A DNA stretch of 64,000 bases from Berberis thunbergii (GCA_003290165.1 QNQO01005878.1:62001-126000); one strand, 5' to 3'; positions 8,598-21,282 are shown, numbered from the stretch's first letter. Made by a program: numbers and translations. Notes: a model not told the origin generated them from the letters alone.

Positions 8598-11500
8598 TGT
8601 CACGCCCCGATTTTCGAGAAAAATGAAATCCTAAAATCCACGTAGGATTATCCGTTTTCCCAAAAATCGGGACGTGAATTCAATAACAACAGAAACATTT
8701 AGGAACAAACTAAATTTTTTAACAAAACTATAACTAGGAAAAACTGACGTCGCTAGCCCCACTAGCGAAACTCCCGTAACGCTGCTCAAAAGTCTCTAAA
8801 CCTAAAAAGCTAATCGGCTACATTCCCAAAGGAATGTACCAAAGAAGCAAAAGCTCACTTGGGTCAGCAATAAAGCTGGTGTGAGAAATCTTCATCCCAA
8901 AATCAATAAAATTGCACGTGATAAACATCAAGTTATACACAAACACACCAACAAGTAGTTCCTCAACGAGGCAAAAGTGTGATGCAAGAAAACACAGTTC
9001 CAAGAATTTAGTTCCTCATCGAGGCCATCATATCATCATCTCAATTAAGTAAAAATGCATTTACTTATACTTACCCTATAGGAGTCGACTATAGCAAGTC
9101 TAACCTGTAGAAATATTAGTGGACTTGCCATCCTGCATGAAAATGATCAGAAATAATATAAACGTAATTTATTCGTTTTTATTTGAATTTTTTGCATCTT
9201 TTAACGGATTGATCACTTGGACGATACTACATTCGCACCACCTCTGTGCCGAACATACATGTTCGTATGCCTCTCTCATATAAAGGAGGGCTACTACGTC
9301 ATCCATGCCCAAGTGGGGACATCACATACAGGCATGCATCGCGGATACTCCTAACTATATGAGTACCAAAAGCCACCCTTGGGCTATCAATGCGCATAAA
9401 CTCACGTCATACAAATTCACCTCATTTCCGCAAGACTAACCCGAGGGTTAATTTAGTTTCCTAGTAAGAGAGGGGAAATAATAAACAAAGGAGGTGTGGT
9501 AGTTCTAAGTGATACAAGTTCAGTGGTTTATATTTTCAGAAATCAAGGTTTACCAATATCATTTATTTTTGATAATTCAGAATTCCTCCACAATGACATT
9601 TTGTCATACATAAGTCGATTCACAATCGTATCTACCCACATTTTTGGGGAAAACATAACATATTCATAAATCGTGCTTTATAATAACACGATGATCAAGT
9701 GAAAATTTGTCATTCATAATGAAATCCACCCCTTCCTTTGGGAGAACATAACCATTTCAAGATGCACACATACAGAGGAACACCATTAATCTTAAATGGT
9801 CCTACATCAATTGAATCAACGAGACATTAAAACAAAACAAACAATAGTGCAATATCAAACACTACTACACATAGTACTCTCCATATGAATGTGATTTTTG
9901 GGATAAACACATACATCCTAGTTTGACAGAAAGTATCTCAAATGCTGAATCCAACAAAGCCAGTACATGCAATCTCCAAAAAGACAATTTCAACACATAA
10001 ACATGAAAGTGCATGACAATCATGAGTGAACACTAACTTACACCAAAGCAACCAGCCTCATTCGGCTCCAAACAATATTTTTCTTTACATCAAATGCAAC
10101 TCAAGACACCCCAAGGCAGACCCTAAACAACTATGTTCCCATCCCAAAACAATCAAACAAATAACCTTGCCAACAACACCGAAATGAACAAGCTTTCCTA
10201 ACCGGATAGCTTGACCAATCATCACTCAAATGTACATAACTCTCACATTAGAATCCCAAATTGCATACCGTTTGGGGCAATGAAAAGTAGACACCAAGAG
10301 GTTTCCAACCATATAAGGCATACCCCATGATTATTCTATAACAATACAGATTTTACAAACAAAGCATGCCATCTGCCAGCCTTCAGCTGATTTACCTATT
10401 GTCGCTAAAATAAGTATATCTTCCTATACAAAAATTAGATTATGATACCGTAAGAACCTTTGAAAACTAGACTCAAACAGAAAACTTTTGGTATATAACA
10501 TCATACTGTACTTACTCAAAACCGCAATCAAAACCCTTATAGAAACCTACACAAAATCAGTCAAACTACAAGATGCCTGCTTAATGTCGGGGCGTGACAT
10601 ATTTAGTTCACACTCGAATTATCTCATGTCATGAGGGTTGTGACAGAAATGCACTTTTATTTTGTTCAAGTAAAACAAGAATTGTTATTTTTTAAGCAAC
10701 TGAATAAGGAACTCATTGTATTTTGTTTGCTAACATTTGATTCAAAGAAATAAAGAAATCATCGACCCCATTTTTTTCCTTCAGTACAAACCCAGAGTAA
10801 TCAACCCCTAAAATCCATAAATTCAGTTCTTAAAAAGGCATTAAACTTTGAAATCTAGCAGCAAGACCAACTAGGGGAGAGTGAAAAGGATTCACTTGAT
10901 GAGTGAAGAAAACTCACACTAAGTGATCAATATGGGCATTGAATAGATAAACAACTACATCTATAAAAGCACAAATTGTATCCCAGTAACACTATGTTGT
11001 ATTTGATGTTTTGACCAATACCATACAAATCAGATAAGCATAAGCCTTAATTAAAAGGAATGAAATTAGTATCTGACATACAATTCTTCAAACAATTGGA
11101 GTGCATTCAAACACAAAAAAAAATAAAAAAAAATGAAACAAACAAAATACTCTCAAGCATCTCTGACCTCCTGAAAACCAACCACTAAAGAGCTTAAGAG
11201 ATTTCTTTTCTTGTCCAACAATCTTGACGAAATTATAATGTAAATCTCAAAGAAAAATATGTTGTGTTTTCTTAAACAAAAATCAAATCTCAACTTCAAA
11301 TCCAAGTATGGATTCAACTCATTACATTATTTCACACAAAATGAGAGAGATCGAGAATATTAAATCACTAATGAACTATAAATAACCACTACAATACTCA
11401 ACAGACTCTTTAAATTTAGAAAACAAAACATCCTAACTTCCCATTGTGTACACAATAGGGAATGTATATTGGTTTGGTTTCTCAAAATCCACTTCATCCC

Positions 11501-12121
11501 AAATATGAACAATTCAATAAAAATCTATCCCAAATACATAGATTCGTCTAAACAAAAATGTACGAAAAGAAAATGAAGAAAAACTCACTAGTTAGTAGCA
11601 CACCGCCCCGGCACACGAGATCTCTCTCTCATCGCAACAATCATCTCGCCAGACCACCACCACCTCGCCAGCAACCCATCATCCTCACGCCTCCCTAGCA
11701 TTCGTCGTCGCTGAAAAGGATAAGAGGAAGAGCAAACTTTGCTCTTCCTATTGCACAAGAGAATAAGGAAGGGTTTTTCTTTATATAGTGTGGGTGGCTA
11801 TTCGCCCCCACTAAAATTCTGAGAGCACCCGCCCTTTAACTCACCAAATAAACCCTAAAATTTTGAAACCTGAATTTAATTAAATGTAACCCTATTTTAT
11901 TTCATTCAAAATAAAATAAATTAGTTTTATGAAATTTAGAGGTGTTACATTATACACGTGTTAAATGGAATCTCGTCCCGAGATTCAGAAGGTAAGAAAG
12001 GTAACTGAAATTCGAAAAATACGACTTGTCAAACGAATGAAGGTTTTAAAATACAAATTTCAATTTGAATTTTTTTTTGAACATATATATTTATTGTCAT
12101 TGGAAAAGTAAGGGTGTTACA
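8598..12121 (-). mobile_element. Solo LTR, Ty3/gypsy type (3.5 kb), TSD ATTTA
   Basis: On the minus strand it starts TGTAACACCC (12121) and ends GGGGCGTGACA (8598), a TG..CA LTR. The 5-bp duplication ATTTA flanks it (8593-8597 and 12122-12126), and the Helitron unit it interrupts resumes directly. Large parts match in reverse the LTR at 15881-19883 and the LTR end at 62870-62881, which is followed by a tRNA-Met primer site; hence the gypsy assignment. No internal region, so a recombined solo LTR. ORFs inside it are not coding. Confidence 0.75.
11783..11789 (-). promoter_or_regulatory. TATA-box candidate in the minus-strand solo LTR
   Basis: On the minus strand CCACACTATATAAAGAAAAA lies about 330 bp from the LTR start, just downstream of the block conserved with the other LTRs (GTGGGGGCGAATAGCCACCC on the minus strand). 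Position and context fit a retrotransposon promoter. Confidence 0.5.
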
Positions 12122-12126
12122 ATTTA

Positions 12127-12171
12127 TCATATTAAACTTTTATCGTTTCAACGACAGAGGGAATACCCTAG
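12127..12171 (+). mobile_element. Helitron-like unit C, right part
   Basis: Resumes after the LTR target duplication with TCATATTAAACTTTTATCG, a degenerate hairpin and GAATACCCTAG. CTAG is followed directly by the TCTATATTAC start of unit D. Confidence 0.6.
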
Positions 12172-12245
12172 TCTATATTACAAATCAGAATGATGTTTTA
12201 GGTGGGAAATAAAATACTGCTGAGATTTACCATACACAAAAATCT
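12172..12245 (+). mobile_element. Helitron-like unit D, 5' fragment
   Basis: Begins TCTATATTACAAATCAGAAT and matches the first ~75 bp of the other units (..GAGATTTACC..AATCTAACG). Homology stops near 12245. Confidence 0.55.
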
Positions 12246-13932
12246 AACGACCCAACACAATTTCTCATATTTCAGTCTCTCTTACACTTTCAATTTCTCA
12301 TTTTTCAATTTTTCTTAACCCTCACTTACACTTTTTCATCTCTCATGTTTCATTTTGTTATCTTTCAAGTATAAGTTTAATTATTTATTTATTTTATTAT
12401 TTACTAAATTTATTTTGATTTGTAAGCACAAATTTAAAGTTGGGTTTTTTGAGTAGTTTCCATTGTGTGCAATTTTAAATTTGTTGGACAATTATGAAAT
12501 ACATTTTATTTTGTGAAATTAGTGGTTTGTATTGTAACTTTTATGTTTTTCAATTGACTTCTTAGGCAAAGTGAGTGTTCATGGTGACATTTGAATGGAC
12601 AGGTTGGCATGTCATGAGGTTTACAAAAAAAATCATAGACACTAGTTTATTACTATATCAACAATTCAACTTTAAATGTGTCAAGATTTTAAAATGCCAA
12701 AAATGCCCTTGCCTATATTACAGAATTCCCATCATATCCCCATTTTCTCCGCCTTTTATGTGGTCTCTCCTCCTCACCCCCTTTTCGTTATTCTCCTTTT
12801 TTCCACCACTACCACCATTTTTCTGTCTGCCTCAGTCGATCGCAACCTTCTCGATCGCCCTCTCAATTCCACTGTCACCGCCAGCAGATCTCAGCTACCC
12901 CACACCAATCGACTCCCTCCAACATCCTCTTCCCCGCCTCTTCTATTTACAAACACGCAGTGCGCTTTCTGCTCTTAGTCTAATGTTAAGTTGTGCATTC
13001 CAATCGACATATTGGCCACTCTAGTAGTCTATGTCTATGTGCCTCTGGTGGGCCAAAATACTAATAGATTATAGGTTCTTACCATATTTGTTGGAAATAA
13101 TTGAATGTTATACTTTAAATTTGTGGACTTTTGGGTTAAAAATTAAACTCAAATACAATTTAGTTATAAACTTGTTCTTACTTGTTAAGACAAAATTCAT
13201 CTAAACATCTCCAACATAGGTACAATTTGTTTACTCTTGTTGGTTGAGTTTCGTATCCACATGAGATAACTTATCTATTAAGGAAAAATTCTTTATTTCA
13301 GAATGAAATTTGATGTTGTTTTAGTTGTCAAAGATTTTTTTTGTTTGTTTTTTCTAATGGTTGTCAAACTTTAAACATGATATAGTTTCTTGTTACATAA
13401 AAATTCATTAAAATACAATTAACAACTTAACTACTTAACTATGGCATAGAAATCCATGTTTTGAAAGAGATTATTTTCCTTGAGTGCCCCACCCCAAAGA
13501 AATTTATGGCTCCGCCCCGCTTGAGTCACAATTATATTCGAGATTGAGGGTAAGGTATGATTTAATTCCTAGTAAAGTAAGGGTTTGGTTGTATGAAGTT
13601 CAATTTCATAGAATTCATGGAGTCCATATATTTTTAAGGCTAATTTGATCAAAATGTGGGCGACCATCTATCACCAATTCTAAAGTTTTGTTCAATGGTG
13701 AGACTTGAATTCTCATGATGATTGGAATCAAATTCATTAAAGAGTGAAAGAAATTTGTCCATGGGGTCTCCCATGATTACTCGATTAGACCTGGAAGAAT
13801 TTACTACACAGTGCATGTTTGGTAAAAGCTTCAACATATAAGCCAAATGTGGGAAAAAAATATAAAAACCATTAAGCAAGCAAGGCTTAATGGGACCCAT
13901 GCAATTTTATTAATAAAAAAAGAAAATACTAC
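12246..13932. other. No gene recognised
   Basis: AT-rich with a CT-rich block at 12720-12980. The 149-codon open frame there (12575-13024) is Pro/Ser/Leu-rich low complexity without family resemblance. The part near 13800 (AACATATAAGCCAAATGTGGG) resembles 3' flanks of the WAT1-like copies (compare 53546-53575), so it is probably copy 1's downstream region. Confidence 0.5.
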
Positions 13933-14623
13933 GGCTCCGCTTGGTATCCCATAAAATAAAGCAAATGCATTCATTTGCAGACGGTTACAAAAAATAGGTG
14001 CTTGGTAAGATTTACGTAATACGGTTATAGAATTAAAATGCATTACCTATGCATATTCACGTTATGAGATCCCACATTATTTTACGAGATAAAACGTCCT
14101 GAATTCTTTTACAGAGAACTCTCACGTTCACATGTTGGACTATACTACTTAAGAGAGTCTATATTTTTAAAGATTTATTATTATTATGTGGAACTCAATA
14201 GAGTCTACATTTACAAGAGTTCATTATAATTAAAACTCAACCAAAGAGTCCTTATTTTTCTTACATATTATTCAGTTACATATCTGAAAAATATATATGT
14301 AATATAATATATATGAGAGAACATAAGATATGTAAAATGCACATCAATAGAAGGTGTACCAGTTGAGTTGGTAGAGGTATGGTGGATGGTATCTCACATC
14401 ACAGTTCGAACTTGGCTGGCGGCATGGGGCGTGGATGGTTAAGGATAAAAAAAACAAAAAAAAAACCATGAAAAAAATGTGGAACTAGCATTGTTTTTCT
14501 ATGACAACCAAGCAACCGCAAAATAATGTATTGAAAATTAATGCATTGCAAAGTGATGCATATGTTTGCAATGCATATGCTTTACTTTACAAAATGCATC
14601 ATTTTACAGTGTCAAGCGGAGCC
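13933..14623. mobile_element. MITE with GGCTCCGCTTG terminal inverted repeats (PIF/Harbinger-like)
   Basis: Left end GGCTCCGCTTGG, right end CAAGCGGAGCC: 11 perfect inverted bases, flanked by TAC on both sides (13930-13932, 14624-14626). Internal ATGCATT/AATGCAT motifs recur near both ends. A 3-bp TSD and GGC start fit Tourist/PIF-Harbinger MITEs, though TAC differs from the usual TWA. No transposase. Confidence 0.65.
14350..14466 (+). mobile_element. SINE-like tRNA-derived insertion inside the MITE
   Basis: Contains an A-box-like AGTTGAGTTGGTAGAGG and a B-box-like CAGTTCGAACTTGG about 35 bp downstream, then ends in an A-rich tail (14447-14466). Polymerase III box spacing and tail are typical of plant SINEs; I could not identify a clear target duplication. 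Confidence 0.55.
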
Positions 14624-14897
14624 TACATAACAAACCTTACGGCTACTAAGAAGGAAACATTTGATCCAACTCAAAGGATCCGACCACAAAATTAAACTAT
14701 CGAGTCCAAGGATACACAAGGCTACCAACACTAAACAGATACATTAAATCTAGTTTGTGAGTCGAAGGTTCCTAACAAAAACCACTGTTTCTAGTTTATG
14801 CCATCCTGAAAATGAAACTGCTTTATTTGGGAATACAAGCAATTGGTTCCAGAATCCATAAATGAAGAAATGCAAACTTGATATTATGATACACTTC

Positions 14898-15070
14898 TAT
14901 GAATCCACATCTTTCTTTTGAAAGATAGGAGGTTTATGTGTGAAAGATTCTGAGCTTAAAATTGCATTGTCTTGATCCAATTTGTCTTCTTTGGTTTTCC
15001 CCCATCAAACAACATAGAACCCAACATAAATAATGATTGCACAAATAATACTGCATAATGAATGAAATAT
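14898..15070 (-). pseudogene. WAT1-related transporter copy 1, last exon (broken)
   Basis: On the minus strand it reads ICAIIIYVGFYVV-stop-WGKTKEDKLD.. and ends ..FQKKDVDS with TAG. This is the C-terminal helix and tail of a WAT1-related/nodulin MtN21 EamA-type transporter (consensus GAxIIxxGxYxVxWGKxKE). WAT1-family proteins are ten-helix membrane transporters, some of which move auxin or amino acids. An in-frame TGA sits before WGK. Clearly paralogous to 30549-30719. Confidence 0.75.
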
Positions 15071-15664
15071 ATCCATCAATTTTGTTCAGTTCATACACCA
15101 AAAGAACAGAATAAAGGGGATAAGTTGAGGAATTATTAGTTTTTATTCATTTTGAAATTTTTTTCAATGGATAATAGTCTCTAGTTATGTTTGATACTGG
15201 TTTTATATGAGAATTCTAACGAGTTCAGTCATAAGATGATAAGAACAATGTTGGTGGTGATTCCTCTTGACAAAGTAAGGTATCAGAGGAAGTAAAACAA
15301 AAATGCTAGTTATTCCGTTATTCCTCGATCTCTGTTGAAGCATGGTTAGAGACAAGTGTTTGGATTCCTCAAAATGAGTAAGGGTAGAAGAGGCTTGATG
15401 CAAGGGTTAGGTTTAAAGTTTGAGTAAGACTGTTATTACTATTACACTGTTATTATCTATATCTAAAGTGAAGGTAAGGCGAATCACAGAAATACCAAAT
15501 TCAACATAATGTAGAATTTTGAAATGCAAATCCTATGTTGCCCTAGTTTTTGTATTTTCTTGTGGAGATTCAAGATTGTCAGGATCCTTCCTTACTTGAG
15601 CTGTCTCCTTTTTTTTGTTTATCTACATGGTTGTGATACAGGTCTATATCAATAAGTTTGCAAA

Positions 15665-15800
15665 GATGCATTACTCTCCAAGAAGAAGGATATCCACAAG
15701 AAAGTCGACACTCATACTGCAATGAAATTGCTGAGAGGTCAAAACATGGCTACATAGAGACCCGTTCTTTTGCAAGCCCCATGTGTGAATAACGTTGCAT
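15665..15800 (-). pseudogene. WAT1-related transporter copy 1, penultimate exon (broken)
   Basis: Minus-strand reading ACKRTGLYVAMF-stop-PLS.. corresponds to the ACRKKGPIYVTMFKPLS-type segment of copy 2 (31203-31345). Frameshifts and stops make it non-functional. The solo LTR at 15881 lies in the intron upstream. Confidence 0.65.
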
Positions 15801-15880
15801 GCTATACACCCAAATATGGTCTGTATATATGTAGATGATTGTCAATTACTGAAAAAAAATGAGAGGAGGGGGAGGGGGTA

Positions 15881-18800
15881 TGTAACACCCCTAAATTTCA
15901 TAAAGATAATTTATTTTATTTTGAATTAATTAAAATAGAGTTACAATTAATTGAACTTAAAATTTAAAATTTTAGGGTTTTATTTTGTGAAGTTAAAAGG
16001 TGGGTGCCCTCAGAATTCTAGTGGGGGCAATTAGCCACCCAATCATAAGAGAAAACCCTTTTTCTTCTTCTCTTCTATGCATTTTTTTTTCAGCGGCGAG
16101 CACGCTCTCTAATAGAGCTTTGCAACCGATCCCACCACCCCAAACTTCTTCCTTTCTCCTTCCACTCTCGTCCCCCTCATTCCAGTTTGATTTCATCGCC
16201 GGAAGACAGAGATAGATGACTGCGAAGATGGCGCAGGTGATTGGGGCTACCTTGCTGGCGATCCATTGTGGGGGAGAAATCGCGAGCGAGAAGGATGGGA
16301 TGATGGCGTTGGCTGTGAAGTGTATTATGTGGATCAATTGTACAATCCCTTGCAATTTATTTCATTATATTGTGTTTGTGTATTGTTTAGATTCGGATTC
16401 GACTATCGAAATCTATATAATTTTGCAATCAACTGTTTATTTATTCGTGAGGTTGTGTTGTATTGAATTGATTCAAATACATTGGAAGAAAGATTAGATA
16501 AAAGAACAAAGTGTTCTCCTTTCCATATACCCACCAACATGAAGCTCAACAGATTGTTAAGAATGAAAGAAAGAGAGAGATTCTCTCTCCGATCCATAAC
16601 ATACAGTAAACTAGAAAGAATAAGAGAGAAAGGTGAGTGGAAAAGAAAGAAGAAAATAAATAAATAGTGGGAGAGCAAAGAACTTGAGGGCAGTAACTGC
16701 CCATGGGTTACACAAAATCGGGTTCAGGTTGTTGTATGTTGTTATTTTTTTTGAGTTTCAATTGGGTTTTTGGGTAGGTATAGTGTCATGCCATATATAA
16801 AAAAATTTCTCTTTGAGTCTAGTTTCTAAAGGATTTTGCGGTATGACAATCTGAGTTTTGTACAAGAAGATATAATAATTTTAGTGACAAGAGCTAAATT
16901 TGCCGAAGGCTGACCGGTGACATGTTTTTGTTGTAAAATCTATATTGTTCCAAGCATAATCAAGGGGTATGCCTTAAATAGTTGGAAACATTTTTGTATC
17001 TACTTTCTATAGCCCCAAACGGTATCCAATTTGAAGTTATAATGTGAGAGTTATGTACATTTGGGTGATGACTAGTCAAGCTATCCTGTTAGGACAACAT
17101 GTTCATTTCAGTATTGTTGGTGGGGTTATTTACTTGACTGATTTTGGACTGAAACATGGTTGTTAGGAACTGTCTTGGGTTGCATTTGATGTAAAAGAAA
17201 CAGGGATCAGAGAGTTATGTTATATATTTTAATCATTTGTAAGTTAGCTAGTAATACAATTGTCATTCTTGCTATTCTAAAAGTGGTGGTGTTGAGTTCT
17301 TGTTAGATATGTTTATAGGTAGTTTAGGACTAATGGGTTCATGGAGTTTAGTTTCCTTATTTATATTTAATTATGTATAGACGTGATTGAGGTTCAGTAG
17401 AAGAGTTAAGGGTCTGATTTTTGGGTTTGTGTCTTTGTGATGAGTAATGTAAAAATTGTGTGAACTTTACACATTTGATTTATGAGTTCTTCTGATCTTC
17501 TTCAGAAAAAAATAAAATAAGTCTTTTTTATGTTTTGTTATTTGTTGTCTGTAATTGATGCTTATGGTGATCATGATGGAAGAATTGGGTTATTTGATAG
17601 TTTATTTAGTTAGCGTTTTATTTATGCAACTATTTTTTCAGTAAAAAAAAAAAAAAAAAGTTCAGTTTGTTTAGTTTAGTGAGTGAGTTTATGATCTTAT
17701 GGAGATTACTTGGAGATTGTGAGTATATGCATAGGAGATTTGTTGGTGAGTTTAAGAAGGTTTGATTCTGTTGGGTTACTCCTGTGAAGTTGCTTGGATG
17801 AGCTGAATAGTTAAGCACGAGAATCTGAATAGTTGTTTGCTGGATAATGATTTAGGCTAGATAGTTGAGCCCATAACTGAATCGATTGGTTTAATTGAAT
17901 GAATGTATGGATTGGATTTATAATAAGCTGATGGAATTAGGTCGAATTGGACTTATCAAATACAAATTGAATTGGGTTTATAATATATTGTTGATAACCC
18001 TTTTATTGAATTGGACTTATAAGAATTTGCTACTGATTTGTATTGAGTTTAGAAATTATGGAATTGGGTACTATTACGGGCTAGATTAAATAGTTAGGGC
18101 CAAAGTTGTTTAGTTGAGTTTACATTTGGGCTGGACTTAGATTGATTGATTGATCTATGATTTGGTTTAGGCTTATAAAATTTGGCTATTAAAAATGATG
18201 AGTTATGGTTTGAAGAGGTTTATGTTTTCTTTGACTTTGTGCTAGATTTGCTTCAAATGGGGTTTTGTTAAAAAAAAAGAAAAAGAAAAGGGGTTTGGTT
18301 ACTTTCTTTTACACTGAAGGGATTAGTATTTTGGAATCTGATTCTTGGTTTGTTTTGGGCTCAATTTCTTCTTTTTTTGATATCTTGCATTAGAAGATGA
18401 TGAAAGTTGTTTTCTTAATTTTATTTTATTTGTAAGGTTGTATATGCAATTGACAATTGGTGATCTTTGTGTTTTTTTTGTATACATTCAGTTGCACATC
18501 ATTGTATTGTTTCTGTTTGAGTTAACTCATTGAGATAGTTAGGTTATTGTTTTTGACAAAATATAGTGTTAATCGGTATAGTATATTTATTTGGGGATTT
18601 GGATGATATCTTGACTCAATTTTTTTATGATTTAACAATGTGTCAAATGCTATGCTTCCCCAAAAGACTGGGTTGATTTACTTATGAATGACAAAATGTC
18701 ATTGTGGAGGAATTCTGAAATATAAAAAATAAATGATATTGGTAAACTTTAATTTCTGAAAATTTAATTACCTGGAATTGTACCACTTAGAACTACCACA

Positions 18801-19883
18801 CATCTTTTTGTTTATTATTTCTTCTATCTTATAGAGAAACTAAATAACCTGCGGGTTGTCTTGCGGATGTGGGGCACCCCTTTCTTATAGAGAAACTAAA
18901 ATAATTTTTTGGTTAGTTTTGCGGAAAGGTGGTGGTTTTGGAATGCCTAAAACAGACTTGATATTTATTCGTAAAAAATGTGACGTGACTTTATGCGCAT
19001 TGATAGACCAAGAGTGGCTTTTGTTACTCATATAGTTGAGAGTATTCGATAATGCATGCCTGTATGTGATGTGTCTACACTTGGGCATGGATGACGGATA
19101 AGTCCTCATTTATATGAGAGAGACATACGAGCGTGTATGTTCGGCACAGAGGTGGTGCGAATGTGGTATCGTCTAAGTGATCAATCCATAAAAAATGAAT
19201 CAATTCGTTAAAAATGAATAATATAATCAAGTCAAATAATTTATTGTCACTATTATTCTAACCGATAAAAGAACAACTATTTTAGAAGTCATATTCATAT
19301 TGTTTCTAACCCTTTTTATGCAGGATGACAAGTTTACTAATATTTCTGCAGGTCAGACTTGCCATAGGCAACATCTATAGTGTAAGTATAAGTAAATACA
19401 TATTTACTTATTAGGGTGACATGATTGCCTCGTTGAGGAACTAAATTATTTGAACTGTGCTTGTTTTGCATGACACCTTTGCCTTATTGATGAACTACCT
19501 GTTGGTGTGGTTGTTTATTGTTTGTGTTTAGTTTGATGTTATCATGTGTGGATTTATTGATTTTGGGATGAAGATTACTTACACCAGCTAAATTGTTGAC
19601 TTTAGTGAGGTTTTGCTTCTTGGGTACATTCCTTTGGGAATGTAGCCGATTAGCCTTTCAGGTTTAGAGATTTTTTAGCAGTGTTACTGGAGTTTCGTTA
19701 GTGGGGCTAGCAGCGTCAGAGTTTTATTATTTTTTAGTTCGTTTATATTTTCTAAACTATGTTTTAGTCGTTGCTGCTAAATGTGTCTGTTGTTATTAAA
19801 TTTCACGTTCTGAGTTTTGGGGAAACGGATAATCCTACATGAAAATTTAGGATTTTCGTTTTCTTGAAAATCATGGCGTGAGA
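15881..19883 (+). mobile_element. Solo LTR, Ty3/gypsy type (4.0 kb), TSD GGGTA
   Basis: Starts TGTAACACCCCTAAATTTC and ends ..TCATGGCGTGAGA (expected GTGACA, one base changed). GGGTA occurs on both sides (15876-15880 and 19884-19888). Reverse-complement similarity to 8598-12121 is visible over many blocks, for example the terminal 200 bp and the GTGGGGGCAATTAGCCACCC block. No internal region. Small ORFs inside (16000-16500) are chance. Confidence 0.8.
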
Positions 19884-19888
19884 GGGTA

Positions 19889-20343
19889 TCTCTTCTATAG
19901 ATTGTTTAAGAAATGTCATCATATTAGTTTTCTTACTGAGTAGATGAGAGAGATGAACTTTGTCCTAGTTTCAGTTTCCAACCGTCTGGGTATTTTCTGC
20001 AAATAGAGAAAATATGAAACTTTGAATTACCCAAAACAAGATTATGGTCATCTCTGATGGATACTCCTTCATGGTTGCTGTCTGAAAAAATGGAATTCTC
20101 ATCAGAAAAGTTGGCTATCAAGAATCATTGTAATTTTTAAAATCACACGTCCTCAAGAAACTTACTATCTGCTTGATTTTAAAATGCTATTGTCCTGTGC
20201 CTATGGCAGATGAAGGGTGATTGTAATTTTTAGAAACTGTTGAAAGATACAATGATAATAACGAGTTTGTTGCATTGTTTTTTTTAGAGATTTGATTGAA
20301 TGATTGAAATACAAGATCTTTGAAGTCTTTGGGTTTGCTTTCA
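19889..20343 (-). pseudogene. Intron remnant of WAT1-related copy 1
   Basis: Segments such as TTAGTTTTCTTACTGAGTA and GATGGATACTCCTTCATGG recur at 52028-52210 (copy 2) and 58950-59130 (copy 3), between the same exon landmarks. No coding content. Useful as a paralogous alignment anchor for the insertions. Confidence 0.6.
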
Positions 20344-20348
20344 AGGAG

Positions 20349-20591
20349 TATTGAGAATATATTACGATATTGAGAATATATTACGAATATCCTAATTGAT
20401 TGGGAATATGTGTATTAGGAAGGTTGCTTATAGAGTGAATATTGTATAATAGTTTTAAGGAAATTAACAGATTATATTGTGAATATTCTCACAATATTCT
20501 CTGAATTAGTTTGTATATAAACAAGAGATTGTGAATGAGAAAGACAACACAATACACACAAATCATTTCCTTTGTGTCTAACATTTTATCA
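20349..20591 (+). repeat. Copia-1 5' LTR (243 bp)
   Basis: Begins with a tandem 19-bp unit TATTGAGAATATATTACGA (twice). Contains a TATA-box candidate in TTTGTATATAAACAAGAG (TATATAA at 20514-20520) about 75 bp before its end. Ends TTTTATCA directly at the primer-binding site. Confidence 0.95.
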
Positions 20592-20603
20592 TGGTATCAG
20601 AGC
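20592..20603 (+). other. Copia-1 primer-binding site (tRNA-iMet)
   Basis: TGGTATCAGAGC, the standard plant complement to the 3' end of initiator tRNA-Met, with no spacer after the LTR. Confidence 0.95.
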
Positions 20604-20836
20604 CTATCATACGATAATCATAAAGGGAGAACAGGTACCTGATCGAAACCTTTTTGAATGAAAAGGGTTTCTTTGAATAAGAAGGAACACAGAAGAAGAA
20701 CCTCGGCCTGATCAACGAACCTGTGCGATTCAGATCTGAACTGATTCAGATCTGATCGAAACTCTAATCGATCGTGATCGAAGCTCCAGGAACCTGATCG
20801 ATCCTAATCGATTCTAATCGATCCTAATCGAACCTG

Positions 20837-21150
20837 AACGGTGAACCTTGCGGTGAACCTTGTGGGAACCGAACCTTTCGGCTTCCATTACCGAACTGAA
20901 CCTTTCGGCTTCCGTCGCCATCGCACCGAGAAGAAGAGAAGAAACCAGCGAGCAGAGACGCCACTCCTTTCTCTGTCTCCTTCCTAAACCAGAACGGTGA
21001 ACCTTGCGGTGAACCTTGTGGGAACCGAACCTTTCGGCTTCCATTACCGAACTGAACCTTTCGGCTTCCGTCGCCATCGCACCGAGAAGAAGAGAAGAAA
21101 CCAGAAGAAACCAGCGAGCAGAGACGCCACTCCTTTCTCTGTCTCCTTCC
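20837..21150 (+). repeat. Tandem duplication in the copia-1 leader
   Basis: A 156-bp block starting AACGGTGAACCTTGCGG (20837-20992) is repeated from 20993; the second copy has an extra AAGAAACCAG. Each block itself contains the doublet GAACC-TTTCGGCTTCC. It also creates open frames on both strands that should not be taken as genes. Confidence 0.9.
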
Positions 21151-21282
21151 TCTCATTTCTCTGTCTCAGCGAGAAGAGATAAGAACAGAGGCTTCTTTCT
21201 GCGTTTCTGCGTTTCTCTGTAAAAAAATTTTTGTTTGTTTTGTTTCTCTGATTGTGTATTGCAGTACAAGAAAGAAAAGAAA

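Noticed and set aside
12575..13024. 149-codon protein-coding gene
   Set aside because: Low-complexity Pro/Ser/Leu translation of a CT-rich tract, with a competing frame of similar length and no family motif.
16000..16497. Small ORFs (66-120 codons, both strands)
   Set aside because: Inside a solo LTR with a verified GGGTA target duplication; frames are not conserved in the related LTR at 8598-12121.
20814..21182. Overlapping ORFs on both strands (87, 110, 61 and 68 codons)
   Set aside because: They are by-products of the 156-bp tandem duplication in the copia-1 leader.
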